From Favolaschia claudopus (Eukaryota; Basidiomycota; Agaricomycetes; Agaricales; Mycenaceae): 64,000 nt of DNA. The position numbers and the translations under genes were made by a program. Location: assembly GCA_037176885.1 (NCBI GenBank), contig JAWWNJ010000009.1:248001-312000 (forward strand). Direction: 5' to 3'. Below, one piece after another: positions 55,587 to 64,000 of this stretch (positions are counted from its first letter, which is position 1; every line of letters starts with the position of its first letter). The notes beneath the pieces were generated by a model. It was not told the origin of the DNA. It saw only the letters and a list, made by a program, of their open reading frames with translations, and did no database searches.

Positions 55587-57029
55587 ATGGTGACAGATGA
55601 CACCGTATCGACCCCAACTTTGGCGGAAAAGAACGACATGTACTTCAGGTTATGCGGCAATACTTTCTACAAGGAACGTTACCAGAACATAGAGGAAGCG
55701 ACGGACAACAGCCTTTGGATCACCGCCGCCTTGAATCGTATTGTGGGCGGCAAGAAAGTGTCCCAGCTCGTGAGATGTTTCACCTTCGGAGAACCTCTCT
55801 TCAATGTGGACAACTCGTTTGGCTGTGCCACTCGCGTCTACCGCGTAATTCTCGAAGACGACAAGTCAGAACCGGGTCCGACCGTTTACGCTCTCAAAGT
55901 AAGCATTACCTTCGCCCATCTCCCATCGTTACTGACCATTTCATCTCTGGCCTTGTAGGATTCATGGCGTCGGGCTTGTCGCCGACCCGAGGTCGATTTC
56001 TACGACGCGATCGTGAAATACTGCGAAAAGAAAGGCATTGATACGAAGGGTATGGCGCAATGCCATGGTAGCCTTGACCTTGCAGACAAGCGTCATGGTT
56101 GGGATGCCTCCCTCCATGTCACCATGGATGCTGCGAATCATGAGCGTCGTCACACCCGAATCCTTCTGACGCCTGTGGGAGGACCCCTGAACGAATTCAA
56201 GTCCACCAAAGCCTTGGCGCAGGCGCTTTCCAATGCTGTCCGACGTATGTCTCGTCTCGTTGTATTGCTTTCAACAATCCGAGTCTGACCCGCTCTCAGA
56301 TCTCCAGATCGCCTCAGACGCTGGTGTGCTGCATCGAGACGTCAGCGAGGGCAACCTCCTTCTGCAGGAAGTTCCGGACGAGAACGGAGAGCATCAGGGA
56401 TTTCTCATTGACTGGGATCATGCCGAATTCACTTTACATGGTTTCAAATTCTTCGAACAGGAATTCAAGAATCGGGCGAGAAATCCCACATTTCCTAAAA
56501 TCGAAGAGAGCCTCAAATATCTTACGGTAAGGCCTCGATCGCTCTGCTTTTCTTTTGTTGCTTATTGCGTTGGCAGGGAACCCTTCCGTTCATTGCCATT
56601 GGAGTCCTTGAAGAGCAGCCACATACGAAGCATCACGACTTAGAGTCAGTTCACTGGCTCCTGGTCTGGATGATTTTACGGCACACTGCTCACACAATAG
56701 AAGGCGGCCCCCTCGCTTGCAACTCATTCTTCGATCAATTGACGAACGATGCCAGGAGCACTATTAAAAGGGGTGACCTTGCCGTGCCATTTGGCGCTCC
56801 CCCTGGGCCGCTTCATGCACTGGTGAACGCTTTGCGTTTCTTACTCAAGCGCCATTATTTCTTCGAGGACCCTGAAATCCCGTTGACGATGTCAGGCACA
56901 AGCCCTTTCACACACGAGGCTGTCCTCCACACTTTCTCAACCCACCTGGCTTCAGCAGAGTGGCCCCCAGCGGACAAAGCCCTCGAATTCAAACCCCCCA
57001 AACTTGAGACTTACGGTACTGAAGAGTGA
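55587..57029 (+). CDS. FunK1 kinase, copy 4, N-terminal half missing
   Basis: Starts abruptly at ATG 55587 with MVTDDTVSTPTLAEKNDMYF, which aligns with the middle of copy 3 (MVGDDDTISIPTAQEKKNMY). The leader and the PD-ExK-like region, about 320 residues, are absent, and no trace was seen in the 170 bp back to the helicase. The kinase part is whole: CATRVYRVILEDD, VYALK before an intron, DLQIASDAGVLHRDVSEGNL, LIDWDHAEF, HDLESVHWLLVWMILRHT; stop 57027-57029. The C-terminus ends just after FKPPKLETYG, so the basic nuclear tail of the other copies is also missing. Either a gene remnant or a stand-alone kinase. It would share a 172-bp divergent promoter with the helicase. Confidence 0.75.
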
Positions 57030-57214
57030 GCCGCAGACACCCCGGGCAACGGGAACGCAGGGCGCCCGATCTTCCCAGAAGTGCGGCTTCGACGAAATTG
57101 AGGTCGCGGATTTTGTCGAAGATATGTAGTATATTTAGCAACTCTTTTAGTCGCGTACACTTAGGACGTGTAAACTCTCGCAAATTACCACAAGGACACT
57201 GTACAGAAAGCAAG

Positions 57215-57622
57215 TCAATGACGATCGACTTGCGGGAACCTCGCTTTCTCTTGTTCGTCATAACTGTGTACCGAATCGATAACATGATCTCGAACGGAAG
57301 CTTTGTATAACATCGGAAGTACTTGCCAATGCCTCGATTGAATCAACATAAGATCGTCGTGAGCTATCGGCGACACAGAACGTTTTCTCGAAGAGAGGTC
57401 AGCCCGCGTACCATTCCGTTCCCCTTCCTCCAGCTTCTGAGCCACGTTGTGCAGGAGGTCTTCAACGTGTTTAGGCTCGGGCAGTTGCATGGATAGTAAT
57501 TCCCCAACGCTACTCTGAAATAGGCCCCGTAGTTGCGGCACTACTCTTGTGATAAACCATTTGACGTGCTGCATTCGCGTTGTGCTTCGAATACCTTCCG
57601 CTTTCCAGCGGCTGATTTTCAA
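57215..57622 (-). CDS. Unrecognised small open frame
   Basis: About 135 codons, rich in Arg, Glu and Leu, with a helical look (RMQHVKWFITRVVPQLRGLF, EDLLHNVAQKLEEGER). The frame opens upstream without an ATG; the first ATG is within RMQHV, at about 57568. No known motif. It may be a small gene, an exon of a gene I cannot piece together, or chance. Low certainty. Confidence 0.25.
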   Translation of the reverse strand: MKISRWKAEGIRSTTRMQHVKWFITRVVPQLRGLFQSSVGELLSMQLPEPKHVEDLLHNVAQKLEEGERNGTRADLSSRKRSVSPIAHDDLMLIQSRHWQVLPMLYKASVRDHVIDSVHSYDEQEKARFPQVDRH

Positions 57623-57828
57623 GTCACGGTCGTTGTCTCTCAGTTCAGCTTTCGCAAAGTCGTTGTTTGGCCTTCGTTGCGAATTTTAACCTATGATAGA
57701 CAAAGCTCAGAAAACTCTTCAACAAAGGCAAGAAGAAACACGCACCAGCAAATTCATATTTCCTGCGTGAAAAGCTGTTAAAAGTACATACTTACATACA
57801 TACCTACTTAACTCTGTGAACCAAATCT

Positions 57829-59221
<1,393 letters not shown>

Positions 59222-59833
59222 GGTAGAATATTTGTTCTTAGAGCCGGGTTGTATCAAGATCGGAGCGGCTAGAAGGTAGCGCCTTGAGACTTGGGAGAAG
59301 ATTCGAGAGGACAGTATTGCGGGCGGTTGTAGTCAGAATGTGAAGGGCTTTTATTTGATGAAGACGCAACGATCTTGAAAGAACGAGAAGAGTCGGAGAA
59401 GCAACGGACACGGAAGCTGAGCGCTGAGCAAGAGTGAGCAATTTGACACGTGATCGACCTCACGGCAACCAAATACCCGACCGCAACGCGCGCGGGAGTC
59501 GGGACGCGTCTAACCCACCCACGTAGACGGCAAGTACTACTCAACGTGTTGTCTATTCATCTCTGACCCATTTCCAAGTCAAGAAGAAGCCTCAAGAACA
59601 AGAAATAATCGTCACGTTCCGGATTGAAGTCGGAGCGTATAAATTCGTGAACTATTATAAACTGCACAGTAGAATTTCAAGAAGAGAAACGATGTTTATA
59701 GCAGTCAGTGATACATCCTATCCAGTCAAAACATCAGATCGAACTTGGATCGAACGTAAGATTTGAACTCATTTGCGCACCTTCTATACAACACAATCGT
59801 TGGATAAATTAACAGCTGAGTTTGTACGTTGAA
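59222..59833. other. Intergenic, TRR1 5' flank
   Basis: Contains a 67-codon minus frame (59238-59441) beginning MLTLAQRSASVSVASPTLLV, with leader-like composition, ending at a stop 17 bases before the TRR1 ATG. The rest is the 3' flank of the Sec14-like gene. Confidence 0.4.
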
Positions 59834-60964
59834 TCACGGTCTATCCACTTTGCCGTCCACAAAGATAGCGGGCCCCTTTGGCATTTCCCCAATGACTTTC
59901 TTCGTAGCTTCGTCTATGTCAGGCTCGGAGGAATACTCCCACTCCAGCTTTCCGCCATATATACGCGGAAGGTCCTCCTCGTCTATGAGTTTCAGCAAGG
60001 TTTCCGCCGGGTTTTTGCCCAGAATATGAATTTTGTTTCGCGTGCCCGGGTCGAACCAGCCCTGCGCGCAAGTGAGGAACTTCAATCAACGGCCCACCAT
60101 GTGCTTGAACAAAATTTACCTTGATCCAACCCCAAATGATAGGAAAGAACGAGGGGGCATTGACGATGGCAATGGTGCTCAAGGTCTCAGGATAATTGGC
60201 GGTCGCAAGACGAGCCGACTCAGAGAGATGGCTGCGCAACGTCCACATCGAGCCTATCGAGACGTCTTTGAGATCGATGATAGTGACTACACAGGTGATT
60301 GGGGTTTCTGTGGCATGCGGGAGGAAGCTGCATAGAGGCAAGATGAACCGAATCATAGCCTCATATAGAGCGATGCTAGTTTGAGAATCAACAAACTAGC
60401 TTAACTTGGGCGAAATAACAAGGAAGTGGTCTTACATGCGCTGGTAACGGCGTTCTGGCGTAGCAGCATTCAGTTCTTTTTGTATCCCGGAATTCAGCGA
60501 CGCGAGGTGGTACACATATACAGGCATTCCATTCTATGAACCGAATTAGTAGGCAAAGACTTTCCTCTCATGATCACCCACCTTATCTCGCCTCCCTGTC
60601 CACCGAGGATAGAACCGCCTGGTATTCTCGAGCTCTGCAGCATCAAAGGTGGCGAATAAGTTGTCTACGTCGTGTTCCTTCCTCCAGTTAATCGAATCGG
60701 TAAACTGCTTCAAAGCCCCAGCTGGATCGAAGCTTCGCGCACGTAGAAAGCGTCTGCAGACATTCAGCCCCCACCGCATCGCAGACGCCGACTCATCACG
60801 CACAGCAAAGTCGGGTCATCCAGCGACGGCTTGTCTGGATCGTAGAGCTTTGCGTCGGTGAGGGCGCGTTTGAAGGCTACAAGAGCTTCCTCTTGCGAGG
60901 GAGAGAGGTGGCCGAGATGGCCCGTGAAGATGTTATAGCTGGACTCAACAACGGCGTCGCTCAT
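59834..60964 (-). CDS. SEC14: Sec14-like phosphatidylinositol/lipid transfer protein
   Basis: Cytosolic CRAL-TRIO protein that exchanges phosphatidylinositol and phosphatidylcholine and supports Golgi secretion. ATG 60964. N-terminal helical part: GHLGHLSPSQEEALVAFKRA, RFLRARSFDPAGALKQF, INWRKEHDVDNL. The lipid-binding lobe: YPRWTGRRDKNGMPVYVY, TCVVTIIDLKDVSIGSMWTL, YPETLSTIAIVNAPSFFPII, GTRNKIHILG, LIDEEDLPRIYGG. The last residues, EWEYSSEPDID, end at 59834. About six introns. Divergent from the adenosine-deaminase-like gene with about 205 bp between the two ATGs. SEC14-family membership is firm; strict orthology to SEC14 itself is not shown, since fungi have several such genes. Confidence 0.85.
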
Positions 60965-61170
60965 GTTCTTGGATGCTTCGCAGTTGAGCGAAAGCAAGGA
61001 TGGTAGCCGCTCATCGCGGCACACGGTAAGATCAGCGCGCCATGTGCTCCAATTGCTCCGAAACGTCCGAAGAGACTTTTTCAACCTGAACCCCGAGGTC
61101 CCGGTCCGCACGCATTATTGCATGACTCGATTGCGGTCTATAGTATTCGTCTTGTCTTCCTTCCTTTTCC

Positions 61171-62523
61171 ATGTCTACGGCAAATCTGAGGCAGCCATTG
61201 TCTGCGCTACGCCGTACGCTCTCTGCATCTTGGTCTTCGCGGAGGTTGACACTCAACGGACGTCTTTACTCTCAAGTTTCTGTCGCCGGCATCCCAGCCG
61301 AGGCATTACAATCCCTCACCCCTTCGCAAGTCTCTTTTATTCAAAACCTTCCAAAGGCGGAGCTTCACGCGCATCTGAATGGTTCAATTCCTGTCCCGGT
61401 GCTTCTTGAACTGGCTCGGGAGCACAAATCAACCTCAACGTCGGTATCTTCACACATCCAAGAAGGCCTCAAGAAATTGGAGAACCTCGAGCTGAAGGAC
61501 TTGAACGACTTCTTTGGACTTTTCCCGGCCATATATGCGCTCACTGCCACCCCTGCGGCATTGGCCCGCGCAGCCAGGGGCGTCCTGAGCTCATTTCTGG
61601 ACGGCGATGCTCCGCAGTGCTACATATCTAGAGCTCAGGAGTACACCACGGGCGACTCCCGAAATGACTCGGGAGGAGTACGTCGAAACAGTAGCAGCTG
61701 AGGTTGAGCGGTACCCCGAAGACAAGGCCGCGCTGATTGTCAGTGTAAATCGCACCATGAGTGAGCAGGAGGTCGAAGAATGTGTCGGCATCGCTCGGTC
61801 GCTGAAGAAAAAGGGAGGAGAATTGTGGGCATTGATATATGCGGCGATCCGATTGTAGGCATAAACCGTTGCGCTTGTCTTACTCATCGTTGACAGTAAA
61901 TAGGCGGGCGACATGGATAAGTTTGCGAAATACTTTGCAGACGCGAAGGAAGATGGTCTGGGAGTGACTCTTCATATTGCTGAGGTTTGCTTAATATTGA
62001 TGTTGATTTCAACGCCGTTCAACCAATGTATTTCATAGACGACGGAGAACACTCCAGCAGATACCCTCCGGCTGCTTCAATTCCAACCAAACCGACTCGG
62101 TCATGCAACCTTCTTGGATGACGAAGCCAAATCCCTCGTTCTCAAAAACAAAACTTGCATCGAATTATGTCTAACCTCAAACCTGCTGTAAGCAAACCAT
62201 ATGTTCGAGCCCACAAAAAATCTAACGCGGCTTTACCTCAGTTGCAAAACAGTCTCTACTCTCGAACAGCATCACATCCAATATTATCTCGCACAGGATC
62301 ATCCTATCTCAATTTGCGTGCGTGTTCGAACTTCCGTCGTCGTTTCCAGTGCTGATCGACATCGATATGATAGACGGACGACACACTTCCATTCCAGACG
62401 TCTCTTCTGGCAGAATATGCTCTGCTGCTGGCTCCCGCTCCCCTCGGCCTCGGTTTGTCGGAGGATGCTGTTCGACGAATCGCTCGAATGAGTTTGGATA
62501 ATCGCATGTCGGTTTTGTCATAA
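61171..62523 (+). CDS. Adenosine deaminase-like protein (ADAL family), two frame shifts
   Basis: Metal-dependent deaminase of the N6-methyl-AMP/adenosine deaminase type. N-terminal 40 residues rich in Arg/Ser/Leu may be a mitochondrial presequence; the family domain starts at LTPSQVSFIQNLPKAELHAH, where HxH binds zinc. DFFGLFPAIYALTATPAALA follows. At 61621 an extra T shifts the frame; beyond it TYLELRSTPRATPEMTREEY continues. Near 61810-61824 a missing base shifts it back to IVGIDICGDPI. Later exons: AGDMDKFAKYFADAKEDGLG, VTLHIAE (zinc His), LGHATFLDDEAKSL, ELCLTSNL, HPISIC then TDDTLPF with metal-binding Asp, ending at 62523. Net length is preserved. It could be a broken gene or two base-calling indels; the latter is likelier for a single-copy enzyme. 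Confidence 0.78.
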
Positions 62524-63196
62524 AATCCCAAGCACCTCTCGTACAAGTATTGTATCATAGACGTAGTGTAAAATCATACAAGCCTCTCCACTCAAAACAG
62601 TTGGCTCAAATTGTTTCCGCCCAATATTCCCGCTACCTTTAGGTACGGGTCTTAGGGCGCCTCTTTGCTGAGCTTTTTGGCGGACCATCACATTTTTGTC
62701 ATTCTACCGGCGTAAGCATACTTTCCGTCAACCAGACAGTCGTCGCCGCGGCGCCGCCAAGTCCCCCGCTGGCAAGGAAATCCAGCCTCATTGGCAGCTT
62801 CAAGTCCTTCAAACACGGCCCAATGCGAGCTGGTCTGCGCGCGCAGCGCACGGACCGAGCGAGGTTTGGGCTGTCTGAATTTTTTTGAGTCGCTGTCTTG
62901 TACAAACCGGTAGCGGGCTCTGCCGCTTATCGGCCCTACCACCGTTATTGTCATGCAGCATCTATTTGATCACAGTCGGTTCAAAGAAAGCCAAGATCTG
63001 CAACGTACACTGACTCAACATTGACTTGTACTATACGGGCGTTCGGGCGGCGCCGTCAGCCAAATTTAAATGTATATGTTCAACGTTTCAACGCTGATAT
63101 AATCATAAGTTTACAGTGTAGAAATAAGTACATGGGTCGAAGATTCGGTGTGAAGTTTTGGGCGAAACAAGGGAGGAAATATATCATTATGAAAAC
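62524..63196. other. Intergenic, convergent 3' flanks
   Basis: Between the deaminase-like gene and the membrane-protein gene. A minus frame at 62688-62954 has no known motif. Nothing else recognised. Confidence 0.45.
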
Positions 63197-64000
63197 TTAA
63201 TTTAGTGATCCATCATGCTCCGATGAACCTTCCTTCCCGTGAGCAGCTTGGAAACCATCCAATTCCAGAGCTCGGTCGCCGGTGATTGTTTCTTGCACCA
63301 CAGAGCGTCCAATATGTATCTGCGTACCCTCTTTATATCGGATGGTGGAAATTCGATTTGGATCTTCGGAACTAGATGAGGCGCTTTCGGACCACTGGCC
63401 GCCTGCAACCCATATCGTAGCCATAAGTACGCCGATGATCTCGACATAACAATTGGACAGGAAAACATATACTGTTAAGGTTTCAATAAAAAAACGTAAC
63501 AAACCAAACTTGAAGGAAGGAATCTTACTGCCATTAAGAGACTCTGGCTGACGGAAGACGTAGATGAGCTGAACGAGACTCAACATACACGGAAAGACAA
63601 AGTTTCCAAGCGCAATGAAGAACAGGCTTCGCAATTTCGAGGCATGCGAACCTGGAAGAATTAAAGATTACGTGTTAGTTCTACGTTGAAACCCCAAAAG
63701 AAAGGATGCAACTCACTGCTTTTACTTGAAAGCCCCACAGACTTGACGTGGGTAAATAAACCTCGGCCCTTCTGAACACGAAGCAGGAAGAGCACAGAAG
63801 CGTAGCTAAGGAGAAGTAAGCGTTCTTGTCAGTGAACTTGAATCGGTAACCGCATTAATATCAGCGTACCAATTGTCAAACACTTGGAAGAACCATTCGA
63901 TCTTTGTATAAGGTAGGGATCCCCACAGTAACTCTCCGGCCTGTAATGGATTGTCGTGGCCCTGCACCAACCTTGTCCATTTGACCAGGTATACGATCAG
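63197..64000 (-). CDS. Multi-pass membrane protein, C-terminal part (5' end beyond right edge)
   Basis: I do not recognise the family. Exons from the right: LIVYLVKWTRLVQGHD and WFFQVFDNW; YASVLFLLRVQKGRGLFTHV (from about 63808); then SKLRSLFFIALGNFVFPCML and SLVQLIYVF; then FGLLRFFIETLTVYVFLSNC and VEIIGVLMATIWVAGG. At least three or four hydrophobic helices are visible, with a cytosol-like polar tail of about 60 residues ending at 63197. This layout (helices plus a Ser-rich tail) is common among Agaricomycete orphan membrane proteins and is also compatible with a seven-helix receptor. The start is outside the window, so total length is unknown. Confidence 0.6.

Overview
The window is nuclear DNA from a filamentous basidiomycete, most likely an Agaricomycete. 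Nearly every gene is broken by short GT-AG introns of about 45-70 bp. Genes lie tightly packed on both strands, there are no operons, and lineage-typical families are present: four FunK1 kinases, F-box/leucine-rich proteins and a sedolisin peptidase. Exon borders below were read by eye from splice signals and protein continuity; outer limits are surer than internal borders.

Layout. 1-5084: an FHA-domain gene (cut by the left edge) and the mitochondrial inner-membrane gene YME2. 5510-36612: a repeated region arranged as an inverted duplication around a signalling-mucin gene (Msb2-like, 19445-21626). Left arm: Gfd2-like nuclease, F-box A, F-box B relic, POF1, FunK1, GNAT, NmrA, NmrA. Right arm, read outward: NmrA, GNAT, FunK1, F-box B, F-box A relic, a zinc-finger/coiled-coil gene, Gfd2-like. 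The convergent pairs GNAT/NmrA and F-box A/F-box B keep nearly identical gaps in both arms, which argues for one inverted segmental duplication followed by decay, chiefly in the right arm. 37054-47774: sedolisin, Sir2 deacetylase, GH43 arabinanase and cytochrome c, mostly single-copy housekeeping or secreted enzymes. 48603-48909: a small TA-flanked inverted-repeat element (MITE). 49285-57029: FunK1 copy 3, a DHX33-like DEAH helicase, and a FunK1 copy 4 that has lost its N-terminal half. 57829-64000: thioredoxin reductase, a Sec14-type lipid-transfer protein, an adenosine-deaminase-like protein and a multi-pass membrane protein cut by the right edge.

Functional themes. Mitochondrial and redox upkeep (YME2, cytochrome c, thioredoxin reductase, POF1), chromatin and RNA (Sir2, DHX33-like, Gfd2-like nucleases), surface sensing and secretion (Msb2-like mucin, sedolisin, arabinanase), and a dispensable-looking, multiplying set (FunK1, F-box, GNAT, NmrA). 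The most interesting leads are the mirrored duplication around the mucin gene, a PD-...-ExK nuclease-like signature in the N-terminal half of the FunK1 proteins, and an upstream block shared by the FunK1 copies. Several genes show one-base frame breaks; these could be true decay or base-calling indels, and raw reads would decide.
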